DNA of 64,000 nucleotides from Owenia fusiformis (Eukaryota; Annelida; Polychaeta; Sabellida; Oweniidae). The notes beneath the pieces were generated by a model. That model did no database searches. It worked only from the letters and a program-made list of their open reading frames with translations, and was not told where the DNA came from. The stretch spans positions 8,174,989-8,238,988 of the forward strand of contig CAIIXF020000006.1 in the NCBI GenBank assembly GCA_903813345.2. The letters are read 5' to 3'. This document shows, piece by piece, positions 36,617 through 49,000 of the stretch (positions are counted from its first letter, which is position 1; each line of letters begins with the position of its first letter). The position numbers were made by a program, and so were the translations under genes.

Positions 36617-36866
36617 AAAGGCCCCCTCACATATGAACGAATCCACCAAACGCAGTCTTGCGATGTCAATTCTAGCGATTGGGAACGTAAACATGCTTAC
36701 TGAAGCACATCTTTGCGCATGCTTCCGAAGCTTTCCGAGAGGAAACTTACACATACGAACACCTCAATGATGTACAGCGTACACATACTAATGGGAACGG
36801 ATTTTACTCAATTCCTATTCGCAAGACTGCGTTTCGTGGATTCGTTCATATGTGAGGGGGGCTTAA
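36617..36866. mobile_element. Harbinger-related MITE, about 250 bp
   Basis: The left end GGCCCCCTCACATATGAACG, then AATCCACCAAACGCAGTCTTGCGA, is mirrored on the right by TCGCAAGACTGCGTTTCGTGGATTCG and TTCATATGTGAGGGGGGC. The terminal 22 bp match both ends of the Harbinger element 270 bp to the right, so this is a likely non-autonomous derivative mobilised by the same transposase. Target duplication is unclear. Confidence 0.8.
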
Positions 36867-37621
36867 GCTTGGATTTTTTCACAACGTAACCGTGAACGCG
36901 AATGCAATGAATCAATACAGTAATATATAGAGCGCGCATACAAAACAAGCGCTACTCGCTCGTCTACTTCAGATACCAAATCAACTTCAATATCGTATTT
37001 AATTTAGAAAGAGAGATTTCACGTCAACGGATATCATTATACTCATGTATATCGAATACTATGCTGGCAATTCTGATTTCGATGCCCAGTATAATGTTTT
37101 CTGAAGAAAACGATGTATGTCAAATATGTTTTAAGCCCCCCCTCACATATGAACGAAAACCCCTTTACGTCAACTTGCGTATAGTGGCGAATAGGAAATT
37201 AGTCAAATTCGTTCTCATTAGTACGAGTTCGTGACAGTACGTCGCAGTGGTCGTATAGATGCGTTTGTCAGCGTTTACCTCGGTTGAAATTAGTCTTTTT
37301 CGTCGGAAAATTTTGAACATGTTCAAAAAATTGCAGCGAATAAAAGTTTCGTGTGTCATTCGTTGAAATTCGTTTCAATGCGTTAACGATCGGTTAACCT
37401 TCGCATTGGCTTCGTCAAGTGACGTTACAGGTCGCTGGGGATAAGGTCGTATCCCCATAATTTGCATATCAAGCGACTGACGACGATCCCATTACGAACC
37501 ATTACGAACCATTGCGGCAGTTTGCAACCTTGTACGCAGTGGAACGAATACTTACGAATTGGATCTACGTTAAGCTGAATAATTGAGAGAATACCAAATT
37601 AAATCAAATAATTCTTTTGTC

Positions 37622-39301
37622 ATGGAAGACACGGATCGACTGAGGCTGCAGTATGTGGCTGCTATGGCCCAGCAAGAAGTTTTAACGCAGCAACTTAACA
37701 TTCATGAGTTCATCAGAGGCCGTTTTAGGCGGAGAAGGGGAGCCAGAGGACGTGGCATCTGGAGGAGACAATGGTTGAATCCAGAGAGACGGCATATATG
37801 ATCAGCTCATTGTGGAGCTGAGAAGAGAGGACCCCAGAACATTCAAAAAGTTCCTCTGCATGCCAACAGAAATGTATGACGAAATCTTTGAGAGGGTCCG
37901 TCCTCGGCTATGGAAACAACATAGCTGGTACAGAGAGCCTTTAGGTCCAGGCCTCAAACTAGCTGCCACTATTCGCCACCTGGTTTCTGGTGCCAAGTAC
38001 TCTGACATGCAGTACTGAGAATACCCTCTCTGTAGTGGTAAGAGAAGTCTGTCAAGCTATATGTGACGAATATGTTGATGAGGTCATGACTGCCCCCTCC
38101 ACACCTGAAGAATGGAAACAATTGGCTGATGGTTTCCTCGAGAAGTGGAACTTTCCAAATTGCGTTGCTGCAATTGATGGCAAACACATAGCCATCAGAA
38201 AGCCTAATAGCTCTGGTTCCTTATATTATAATTATAAGGGTTTCTACAGCATCATCTTACTGGGAATTGTCGACTCAGACTACAAGTTCGTGTGGTGTGA
38301 TCTGGGTGGTGAGTAAACTATACATACGTTACTGCATTAATTTTGTAATTATATAGATTTAATACAATTATAGCTATATTTGCAATGTATACTGACAATA
38401 TTTTATCCTCTTACTCTTGCATAATTTCAGGATATGGTTCAAGTGGAGATGCCAGGATCTATAATGCATCGGAATTCTTGGAGATGGTGCAGGATGGTTC
38501 GATCGCATTTCCACACCAACAGCCATTTCCCAACGACACCGTTGATATGCCTTTTTTCTTGGTAGGGGATGACGCATTCAGCCTAAGTGATCACATGCAG
38601 AAGCCCTATGGACATAGAACCCTCACTAGAGAGGAAAGAATTCTAAACTACCGGTTATCGAGGGCTAGGAGGGTTTCAGAAAACGCCTTTGGAATTTTGG
38701 CCAACCGATTCCAGGTACATTGTAATTTATAATATTTGTCGGCCAAACAAACAGTTAAACTCCAAGTTCCTGGGACTATCTAGATACGTTTATTCGACTT
38801 CGAGTAAATGAGACTTCATTCGAACTTCCGCTAATTGAGACATGAAAATAGTATGTTTTGTTTGATAAATAATTTGAAAGATGCGCATAAATTGGAACCA
38901 ACTGAGTTCCACATTCGACCTATAACAGTTTAACTATTAATCCGTATTTTCAAATTAATTCAATTTAATTCATAATAACATTTCAGGTACTCCTCTCAAC
39001 GATGAACCATAAGCCATCCACAGCGAGGCTGATAGTCAAGACATGCTGCATTCTCCACAACTTGATGAGAATGAGGTACCCTGCAATGCAAAAGGCACTG
39101 ATTGACCAAGAGGACAGAAGAGACGACATGGTTCCTGGGGAATGGAGGAGAGATCGCAACTTGGAAGATGTCAGGGCTGTCAATATCAGAGGCCACAACA
39201 CAGCAAACAAAAAGGGGAAGATTGTGAGAAATACTCTGAAGCACTGGGTCAACTCTCCAGCAGGAAGTGTACCATGGCAAGACAGGATCGTGCCAAATTA
39301 A
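37622..39301 (+). pseudogene. PIF/Harbinger transposase (HARBI1-like nuclease), frameshifted
   Basis: Reading pieces: 37622-37800, then a +1 shift to 37800-38020, another shift with a small gap near 38018, then an open frame to 38308. Introns follow at 38309-38430 and 38715-38986, and the last exon ends at 39301. Both introns have GT-AG borders and keep phase. The DDE_Tnp_4 catalytic triad is present: D in AAIDGKHI (about 38174), D in VGDDAF (about 38567) and E in RVSENAFG (about 38682). The C-terminal KTCCILHNLMR motif is also typical. The upstream part has the WLNPERR and LRREDPRTFKKFL helix-rich region seen in HARBI1. A stop after RRHI and a stop after SDMQY break the frame, so this copy is unlikely to be functional. 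A domesticated gene is less likely given the intact element ends. Confidence 0.85.
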
Positions 39302-39799
39302 AGGTTGGACTTTGAGAAATAATCTAAAGCACTGTGTCAACTTGAAATTAAGTGTAATTTGCCTGACATAAATTGTAAAAACTAGTTAAAACGTATTTTT
39401 GTTTTACGAGTCTAATAATAAGAAATGTATTGATATAATATCAAAGGGAAAATACCAAACATGATCAGAAAACACAAGAGAAACAAAATCTTTAAGCGAA
39501 TATTGTCATTAAAAACAAACACCAACTATCCCAACTGAAATTCAAGCGTCAAAAGAAACAGTGTCCAACACCCCTCCCCTTCCATTCTAATATCAAATAT
39601 TACGACCCAAAACCATAAAACATAGGGATATTTCATTCAAACTGAAGTAATTACAATAATTGCTTGGCATGGTAACCAATTGTACGTGTTAATAACATTC
39701 CCAATGGATGATCACTGTATGAATTTCAAATCTGTGTTGACTACGACCTCTTAATTAAGGTAGACTATGTTAGAAATGTCAGAATAGCCATATTAAATA

Positions 39800-40342
39800 C
39801 AGGGTGACACCAAAAAATGCCACCCACTTATTTCAGAATGACTTTCTTTTATGTGTAGATAGAGTGTTCAATGGAAGAAAGATTGGTATGCTTGCAATGC
39901 ATCAATTGTTAAAGTGTCAGTTGATGTAAAAGTAATGTATCATAGTTTGACAATAAAGTATGTAACTAACTACATGTAACTAACTAAACTAAGAATAAAG
40001 AGATATCACATTTTCCGCAGAGGCATGCTCTGACACAAAATCGTTCGAAAATGTAATTTAGAAATCTTTCTTTTTTTAAATTTACTTAAAAAGTGAGTCA
40101 GTTCCTAAAATATAGCACAAATTATGAAGGAAAATGGGTAGATATGACATTTAAATGATAAAATATGTGAAAGCAATACAGAAATGACACAAATAATGGC
40201 TAAGAAAGAAATCTCAATTTCAGAAAATTGTATTTGATGCAATTCAAGTACATCAATCTTTGATAAAAAAAATTACGAAGATTCCGTCGTTATTGACAAA
40301 GTTATTCCAGAATAAGTGGGTGGCATTTTTTGTGTCACCCTG
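39800..40342. mobile_element. 543-bp MITE with CAGGGTGACACC ends and TA duplication, nested in the Harbinger
   Basis: CAGGGTGACACCAAAAAATG, then CCACCCACTTATT, is mirrored by AATAAGTGGGTGGCATTTTT, TGTGTCACCCTG. TA flanks both ends (39798-39799 and 40343-40344). Its position after the transposase stop and before the right Harbinger end shows it inserted after the Harbinger did. Confidence 0.88.
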
Positions 40343-40961
40343 TATATTGGCACGGCAACAGAACATATTGCCAAAAATCTGCTTGATTTATATATGATAG
40401 TGTGGTGTTGTCAAGTAAATTGACCCTTACACTTTTCGCAAAGGTTCGTTTAGATTCGGAAGCATGCGCACAATATTGCGCTTTGGTTCGCATGTATGCG
40501 TTGTTAATCGCTGACGGGAATCGCTGACGCCTCCTGCTTTTCGTAAGGCTTTGTTCAGATTCGGAAGAATGCGCATAATTACGCTTTATTTCGCATGTAT
40601 GCGTTATTACTCGCTGAAGGGGATGTCAAAGGTTGTTTGCGAGACGCAACGCATCTTAGCGAATAAAAGTAGTAATTCGTCACACTTCGTAAAACATTCG
40701 CAACAAATAGTTACCTTACATTACTATTCGTTATGTTTTCTATTATGTAACATATTTTTAAACATTTTCGCTCAATACTGTATTCGCCAGAAATGACTAA
40801 TTTACCACATGCGTCAGGCTGCGTTTGGTGGATTCGTTCATATGTGAGGGGGCCTTTTGCTCCAAATATCTTACGAAACGAGCTTGTTAAAATATGCATT
40901 ATAGAAAACCAGCTATAACTATCAATGGCATATTACACCGATGATGTGTAGTCTAACCTTG

Positions 40962-41132
40962 CATTCGCGAATTCAACTAACGCCTGTCCGCTTCCGGATT
41001 AACCTAGTACTTTATGACTCATTTAAATATGAATGGAATAGTGGCAGGTACTATTCATATTTGAATGAGTTTCCAATAAAATAGTAGGTTAATCCGGTAG
41101 CCGACAGGCGTTAGTTGCTTTCGCGAATACAA
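40962..41132. mobile_element. About 170-bp palindromic MITE
   Basis: TTGCATTCGCGAATTCAACT, AACGCCTGTCCG and GGATTAACCTA are mirrored by TAGGTTAATCCG, CCGACAGGCGTTAGTTGC and TTCGCGAATACAAG. A central ATTCATATTTGAATGAG pair extends the fold. The arms are about 85 bp, so the whole can form one hairpin. Confidence 0.8.
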
Positions 41133-41649
41133 GCTAAGTAACTGACTGAAGAAACACTGTAACTGAACGATTGTTTATATGAGAAATTACATGCATTCGT
41201 ATGAGGCAATATATACGTACAGATTGAAATTTCGATTTTATATGAATTGCTGACGTTGTATAAAATCAAAATGTAAAAATAAATTGATTAATTGATTAAA
41301 TGTGAATGAACAAAAAACACTTTAAATCACTTCCACTCCCTCAACCTGCCGAAGGTACCCGAAATGTATAAATCATTTAAAAGTAAATGCTACAAACAAA
41401 ACTGATTCAAAAAAGTCAAAGAAATGAATTGAACTTTGTAACACTTGAAGTGGCCACAGCAAACAATGTTTGACATCTATATTCAACAACGCGCAATATA
41501 ATGTACATACATGTATGGTGAATATGTTTAAAATGCAATAGTGACATCTAATTTGTGTGTAAATTGTCAAATAATGAGATTGCTGTTGCAATATATGAGA
41601 TTGCAATATGACATTTCTCATCAAAACAAATGTTCTCCAAGTTGGGTCC

Positions 41650-41880
41650 TGTAAGTTTGGCTCCCCCATTGAACTACGTGTTAAAGCCTCTTTACCTTTG
41701 AATTTTTATTTACTTAACCTGCTACGAAAACACTGACACTATTGATGGAAACGTAACTTGACCTTATTTCCAACACCTCCAAATTTTTTCAATTTTTTCC
41801 TCAATTGCAATAGGTCGAAAATTAATGATAAATTTGATGAATTTTTTAAAATCGACATTCCCATGTTAACCAATTGCAAA
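41650..41880. mobile_element. Solo arm of the ACGTGTTAAAGCCTC element family
   Basis: CCCCCATTGAACTACGTGTT, AAAGCCTCTTTACCTTTGAA and GATGGAAACGTAACTTGACC match the left arm of the complete element at 57922-58797 over about 225 bp. No right arm is found here, so this is a truncated copy. Confidence 0.7.
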
Positions 41881-42053
41881 TTACATGCTCACACAAGAGG
41901 AGGGAAAGCCCCAGAGTTTAAAGATGACAGACATAATTACCTCTTTTGCTTACCACCTTCGTTCGCTCGAATTTTTATCGGCTAGTTATCAAATATTACA
42001 CTTCGATGGGATGTTTTAATTGACATAGGCATATTCCGTATACCTTTCCTTAT

Positions 42054-45000
42054 CACTGGGGATGAACTGGAAACGAGGGAGGTTTTGCCTCGTATCAAAA
42101 TGGCGGCGCGTGAAAAAATTTCATTCTGTAAGATTTTTGTTTTTTACAATTTTCGTGCTTTTATCCTTCAAATTAAAACTTAATATTTGGTAAGTAAATA
42201 GTTTATAAGTTCCGGTTTTATAATATGATTGCAAATTAGAAATCAATACAGACATTGCTGAGATATTTACATTTCAATTCTCTCACTTAGGAAACGAGGT
42301 ACCTGTCTACATTTTGTAACAATGAAACGAGGCAATGTTTGACTTGCAACGAGGCAACTATTCTTTCTGTGATAGTGTCTACATTTAATGATCATATTTC
42401 CACCGTTCTGGTCACATACGACCGATTACGTTTTACACGATATACATGATTATATATGTAAGAGTTAAAAAGAATAACCATATTGTTCATAAAGCGCTAC
42501 ACTGGTCATTTATCTTTCAGAGCAAGACAACATGGATGAATCCGACGTACAAGACATAAACCAAATGAGTGTCTATTTTATATAGGAATATTGATCTAAT
42601 CTAAGCTTAATTTCCGTGGTTGAATTCAAATGTGGGCCATGCGTATTACAGGGTTGTGTAGCCAGCTTTTGATAGGGTGAGGGGGGGGGGTGTTCTGGCG
42701 AGCGTCGAATGCAAGCAAATAAAGTACCAATACCTTGTTCATCGATTTTGAAAGGATCGGATTACAACAGTATAACATAAAATGTTACATGTACACTATT
42801 TGCGCGGTAAAGTTGTTCCAATGCAGGCAAAAGCAATCACATCATATATACAGGTACAATGATGGTACACATTCCAAATGTGTAGTTATACATATTAGGC
42901 TATGACATGATGAGCTAATAAGAATGTCTGATAAGCATGTAGGCCTATGTATATATGATAATCTGTACAATCTGAATGTTTGATAAAGGAACTTGATGAT
43001 ACAGCCGAAGGTATGGAATGATTAAAGTTGCAGCAAAGAAAAGTCTAACTGTACCAATTTAGTTAAGCTACATGTTGTTAAGGTTCATCTTTAAGTACAG
43101 AAAATGTCAATGCACTTCACTCGATTCATTCTTTGCTGCAGCTTAAAATTTATGCTAATGAGTTATACTGTTTTATTTTTTAAATATTTCGAAAACGTTA
43201 AGGTAACTTATAACTTAATCAAAAAATTCAAGATGGCCGAAACCAGGAAGCACATGGCATTTGAGTATAATCTGACCATCAAAATTAACTGTCTTTTGGT
43301 TGGATTTTCTCTCAATTTTTTAGTTCCACTTATCATTTATATAACCAGGCTCACTGTGGTAATGCAAATAGAAACAGTAAACATTTTGAAATGGGAATTT
43401 GAGTCCTCTGAAAATGTGACAGAAAAATTGACAAAAAGAGTAGCACGGCAAAGGTCCCTGAACATTTTTTTTCTAATTTCTCTGAAACATCCCTTTAATA
43501 TAGCCCAAAATGGAAGGAGCTTTAGAATTTTTGAAATCTCTCATACAAATTAAAAAAAATAGAAAAAAAACAATTTGAGAAGTGTACTTTTTTCCTTATT
43601 TTGATCCCAATTTTTTTATCGGGTAATTTTTCAAAGGACGATTCTCGGTTTGGAGAACGAAGTTCATCAATCTAAATTAGCATTATCCCTGCTTCGGACA
43701 AAATTGATTTTTTTACATAATATAGATTTGAATGTCTTCTTTTGAATAGTCATAATTTAATTTGGGTAATATTTCTAGATTTTTCCCCAAAAAATATTAG
43801 CGCAGTACATTGATGAACTTCTTTCCCCAAATCGAGACTTGTATTTTATTAAATCGGTCTAATTGAGCGTTATCCCTGCTTCAGACCAATTTGTTATTTT
43901 TACATCTTGTAGATTTAAATGTCCTCTTATGAATATTCATAGTTTAATTTGGGTAATATTTCTATATTTTTCATGAAAAAATTATTAGCCCAGGAGACTG
44001 TTCTCCAAACCGAGAATCGTCCTTTCCGTTGCTCCTTCGTTTTTGATATATGTTTGAAGTATATTTTCTGAAATGTTCAGATATTTTGAATCAGCGGTTT
44101 TTCACGGGCTACTCCTAGAAAAAAATCTTCTCAAATTCTTTAAACGGCACTTTTTTCTCAAACTAAAGTTTTTTGTTGTTCTTTGATGTCTTTGTAATGA
44201 TTACAGTGCACAAGCATATGTGAAATAATAAAAACGACTTCTCAGGAAGAGTTTGAAAATTTCAAGATTAAGTTAACAGTCACCTTAAATAGCATTGCTT
44301 TGAGTGTCAATTCCAAACGAGCCAGCTATCCGAGCTATCGATGGTAGCGCATATATCGTCAAAATGTTCTCTCAAATAAGAAACATCTCGTTCAAAGAAG
44401 TGCTATTTTAATAGGAGCTTAAGCTACACGTATTTTAGAAATGGCGAACGTAAACGTGAAATGACCCCTGGGAACTATAGTTCCGTTCTGGATTGACTTA
44501 TACAAAGACCCAATTAAAACAGTTTAACTGATACCTTTGTAATCATTCATGCAAATAAAGACGTTGAAGACAAGAACTAGTTCTCTGAAGATTGCAATTT
44601 TACACGTTTACGTACACTTCTCTTTAAAACATGTGTCGTTAAACCTCCCTACTAATCGTACTCAAATGGGGCATTGTTGTTGCTTGAGATGGCTATATTT
44701 GATAGAATATAATTCCAGATACGATAAAAAACGAATGACCATGGTAATAATTAAATGACTCGCCTATATTACAAAAATAGCAGAGTCAAGGAGCACACTG
44801 GCATTGTCTCATTGGTGTACATTGGATTTTACTGTTTGTATTCTTTAATGTCTGTATGTTCCTTATTATGTCACTATCAATTATGTTATTATGCATATGG
44901 TCCAACGAAATGTGGAAATGTTCGGCGTCTGACGTCTGGAGTTCGGCGTCTGGCGTTTTGCGTCAATAGCAAATTCTTTAGCAATTTTAGCAACTTTCAA

Positions 45001-45562
45001 AAACTGAACAAATGCGTACCGCTTACACGTTCAATGGCAACGCCAAAATGATGAGACGTGTATATACAAATGAACCTGTTTTCTCATCTAACGTTCGTTT
45101 CCGTACAGAGAGATTACCATCATGCGGTTGCATCATATGGAATACAATATCAGCAACGTTGTCGTTCCCTGTGTTACAGAAATAGCATTTGAACAGGGAC
45201 ACTTCTTTTTGTAGGCCCCGTTCTGTAATAAAAACAAAACATTTTTAATTAAATATGGTTGCCTCGTTTCATTCTTAAGAATGCTATATAGCTGCCTCGT
45301 TTCCTTGAGAAACATGCCTCGTTTCCTAAGTGAGAGAATTGATACGTAAATATCTCAGCAATGCCAGTATTGATTTCTAATTTGTAATCATATTATAAAA
45401 CCGGAACTTATGAACTATTTACTTGCCAAATATTAAGTTTTAATTTGAAGGATAAAAGCACGAAAATTGTAAAAAACAAAAATCTTACCGAATGAAATTT
45501 TTTCACGCGCCGCCATTTTGATACGAGGCAAAACCTCCCTCGTTTCCAGTTCATCCCCAGTG
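42054..45562. mobile_element. 3.5-kb element with CAC ends, 248-bp inverted repeats and 5-bp target duplication
   Basis: The ends are CACTGGGGATGAACTGGAAA and its exact inverse; the first 40 or so bases of the arms are identical. The arms run 42054 to about 42301 and about 45315 to 45562 with few differences, including AAATGGCGGCGCGTGAAAAA and GTTCCGGTTTTATAATATGA. The 5-mer CTTAT is duplicated exactly at 42049-42053 and 45563-45567. AACGAGGCAA motifs recur inside both arms. The 3-kb interior encodes no recognisable transposase; the longest frame (43104-43553, 149 codons) matches nothing I know. CAC termini plus a 5-bp duplication fit Transib or RAG-like elements. A smaller inverted-repeat element is nested at 43634-44026. 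Confidence 0.85.
43634..44026. mobile_element. About 390-bp inverted-repeat element nested in the 3.5-kb element
   Basis: AAAGGACGATTCTCGGTTTG, GAGAAC is mirrored by GTTCTCCAAACCGAGAATCG, TCCTTT. The interior is an internal direct duplication of about 190 bp (TTATCCCTGCTTC, TTTAATTTGGGTAATATTTC in both halves). There is no coding capacity. Confidence 0.75.
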
Positions 45563-45567
45563 CTTAT

Positions 45568-46020
45568 CTTGATGTGAAATGAGAAGCTATGATATTGGTT
45601 AACACGCCAGAAATGAACATTATATTATTCGAAGCGTATTTCGAAAATTTTGAAACCGCCATTGATGACGTCATTTGTTTGTCGACTTGACCAATCAGCA
45701 ACGATGTCATCTCAATACAGATTTACATTATAAGCGTATGTCATCTTTGAACCCTGGTGTTTCTCCCCCTCTGTGCTCACACCTTTTCAACAGAAGCATT
45801 TCATCCAAGCGCACTTAGACAGCTAAGTACGCCGTGGCAACCTTGTCGGCTGCTTGCGTGTGTCAACCGCGCCGGCTTGTTGCTAGGGCACTACAGGAGT
45901 TCGATTGCAATAAACTGTGATGATGAGAAACCTCATTAAAACATTACGCAAATAAAAAAACAACATACAAAAATACAGTGTTATTCTACCTCAGGCATGT
46001 TCCACAACATTCGGATCTAA
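45568..46020. other. Downstream flank of the first PAN-stalk gene
   Basis: Non-coding; it should include the 3' UTR of the minus-strand gene ending at 46021. The open frame starting at 45757 has no recognisable similarity. In-frame sequence just after the stop resembles the longer tail of the paralogue (see findings). Confidence 0.35.
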
Positions 46021-49000
46021 TTAAGCATGCAATGTTACGGTGCTTTTTACATTTCTGTAGCCTTTTTCCGTGTCATTCAAGATCTTCCCGAAATCAGAAA
46101 TGATTATAGCTGCCAAAAATAGTGCAATGATTGCAAAAGGAGGTATTGCAATAATCCACGCATATTCTGTTTCTTCGGGTTGAAATTCAGTTTTCTTTAT
46201 TGGTTTATATGGGCGTGCGTCTTCCTCGTCATCATTCCTCTTGTTCTTCCTGAGATATAAAATTGCTACATATGTTTCTTTTATTGGTTCGAGATGCTTT
46301 TGTTTTAATATTGTCACCTGCTCTGTATTCATTAATTTTGAAGTTATCGTTGCATCTGATGATTTTGTCAATGATTCAGAAAATGTCATTTTGTCAGGAG
46401 TTGTCGCCGAGTCTCTGATTATCATTGCTTCTGGAGTAGTTGTTGGGTCTTGGATAACAGTTGGTTCTGTAGTTGTCGTTGGGCCTTGGGTAGATGTTGG
46501 TTTCAGACTTGTGTGTTCTAACGTTGTCACTTGTTCTTGATTTATTGTAGGTTCCTGTGTTATCTCAAGATCTGATGTTGTCATTTGTTCCTGAGTTGGC
46601 ATCAGGTCTCGGGTTGTGGTTGTGGTTGGATCTGGAATTTTTATTGGTTCTGGAGTAGTCCTTGTGTATTTTGTTGTCAATAAGTCTTTGGTCGTTGTTA
46701 GTTCTGCATAATTAGTATACTTGGTAGTAGTTGTAGAAATTGCTGTTGTAGCAAGTGTTGTAGCTGTAGTTGGTATGGTCACATAATCTACATCTGTCAC
46801 GCTAGGCTCTGTGGTCAATACTGGAAATAAATAAATAAATATCAATGATTAAACTCAGAATGTTTTACACCATGAACTTCAAAAATATGAATACGTAAAT
46901 CAGTCAAGCCAAGTAAGTAAGTCAACATTCGAAAATGAAAATCTCAAAAATCGCACATCTTTGATTTCCAAATTAAAATAATTTGTGAGGTGGTTATTTA
47001 GATGATAATACACATTTTAACATACTAATTTTGAGTACATCTCGAATCCATTCTCAACAAAGCGTTCTCGAAATAAGTATTCGAAATGTTTGAGTTCGGG
47101 ATGATAAAAGTACGTTAAGATATACCGCTCCTTAACAAACTCCTTCAGGAACAAGATATAGAATAAAATGCATATTCTTCCTATTTATTCCCCGACACTT
47201 GCCAATGAATGTTGCATAAGTAAATATCTCCGTTTTAAAAAATTTTGAAAACGTTGTTCTCTACAGGTGCCATTTTTTATAATTGAAAAACAAAATTGAA
47301 CAATTTGCATTTCTAAATTGATAAGTTTCTTGGAATACAACTTAACTGTAAACGATTTAAGTCATTAATAATATTTCCCTTAGTGAACCCATGCTGAATA
47401 GACAGTAACTGGGTCAATGTTTTGTGTTCAACCTTGTTTTCATGACTTTTAAACATGAGTCGACGATTATGTAGGAAATTTCATTTTCAAATGTAAGCGT
47501 GTCAACTCCTGTTTTTGCACAATATTTAGCCCTTTATAATGATAGATCGCCAAATCATGCATGTACCTCGAGCTCTCAATTAGGCGATATGTTTTTCAAT
47601 TTATAGATGTTAACTATAAACTCAAACAAAAATTCAAACCACCCGCTCTATTATTTTGATTACACAAGACGAAATTTCCACTCCCGGGGAGCACATTGGT
47701 ATCACTTTGAAGGAAGATTCTTGAAAAATCGTTCGAATTTTCACAAACGGTTTCACGTAATTTTATTGCTTTGTTTAAGCCTCGACTTATATCATACTCA
47801 AATCCGATACCATAATTACGAATCAAAATGAAACATTCAATTCACCAGGTTAAATAATAAACCGTTTCGAGAATTGATGATTTGAGTTAATTGTGGATAT
47901 TTATATAAATGTAAGTTGGCATGTATTCGACAGTTAATGTACACACATGATGTATGCATCAACGTGTGACTAAAAATATCAATTCGTGACTATCACATTT
48001 GGCTTCCAAAAATTAAGTTGGAAATTACAGTGGTAGGAGATTAACGAAAACGTCAATCACATCCAAATATCCGTGCGACGTCAAGTATTAACAAAACACT
48101 TTTCGTGCATCTCGAACATGGCAAGGTTCTGTTATCCAGCAATGTGCATTTCGAAAGAAAAAATTCACAAATATCAACAATTTTCATTGAGTAGGATATT
48201 ACATTCGAAATCACGACTTTCAAATTGTTTTTTTTAACCAAGAATTGTAAGAACTTGAAACATGTTGTGAGTTTTTTAAACGGCATATCCTCATTCACGT
48301 TCTTTGACAAGGATGAATCCATTTGAAAACATGGATTTTCTTGATTATTCTTCAAAACTACCCTTGAAATATAAGTATGTAGGATATTACAGTGTAAATT
48401 GACACGCATTTGTTTGCTCGATATCCTGAACAAATAAATGCAGTACCGTCTTGCAATATTTGAAAACCGAAAGTTCATTCTGTATGTAAACAAGAAAAAA
48501 TACATTTATGGTTGGTTCATAATGAAAAATGACGAATAACATATATCTTTTGAAGTAGGGGTATACAGGGACACAGTGGAAAATCAGAAATTTAGGTCAT
48601 ATCCCAAAGATTGCTTCACCAATATGTAACAGAACATCAAAATTATCATTTACACGTTTGCTGATAGGTTTATTGAAAATAATGAACCAGAGGTTTACTT
48701 CAATTGTGGCACCATTCTTAGTAAATATTGATGAACATACGAATATCGAATGTTGACTAAGTTACTTGTCTTGACCGAAATGACTAACCAAATTGAACAT
48801 CGCTCATATCGTCATATTCACAATCACAAACACGGGCTATATTTTTTAATGTAAATTAATAGAGCTCATATTTGAACTTACGCAATTTAACTAAAACAAT
48901 ACAAATGTGAACATTGTTTACTCGTAGCTACGCAAGACCGGCAAGGCAATTAAAGTTCCACCTCTTACGATCAAAACCATATTTTTGATAGATTCTAGAC

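Larger units (their letters stand above)
37133..40856 (+). mobile_element. PIF/Harbinger DNA transposon, about 3.7 kb
   Basis: The ends are AGCCCCCCCTCACATATGAA on the left and its inverse TTCATATGTGAGGGGGCCTT on the right. Between them is a decayed Harbinger transposase (next entry). Towards the right end a subterminal block starting TTCGGAAGCATGCGCA (about 40455) is tandemly duplicated at about 40560, with GCATGTATGCGTT in both copies. A 543-bp TA-flanked MITE (39800-40342) has inserted inside. The MYB/SANT-like second protein normally found in Harbinger elements was not seen. Confidence 0.8.

Noticed and set aside
41290-41670. Additional coding exon on the minus strand
   Set aside because: The frame has no similarity or splice context and overlaps the solo transposon arm.
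43104-43553. A 149-residue open frame inside the 3.5-kb CAC element as a possible transposase
   Set aside because: No D/E catalytic pattern, zinc finger or similarity that I recognise; composition fits random AT-rich sequence.
48053-48505. A 150-residue minus-strand frame in gene A intron 2
   Set aside because: No recognisable domain and no phase-compatible role with the gene A exons, which already join in phase without it.
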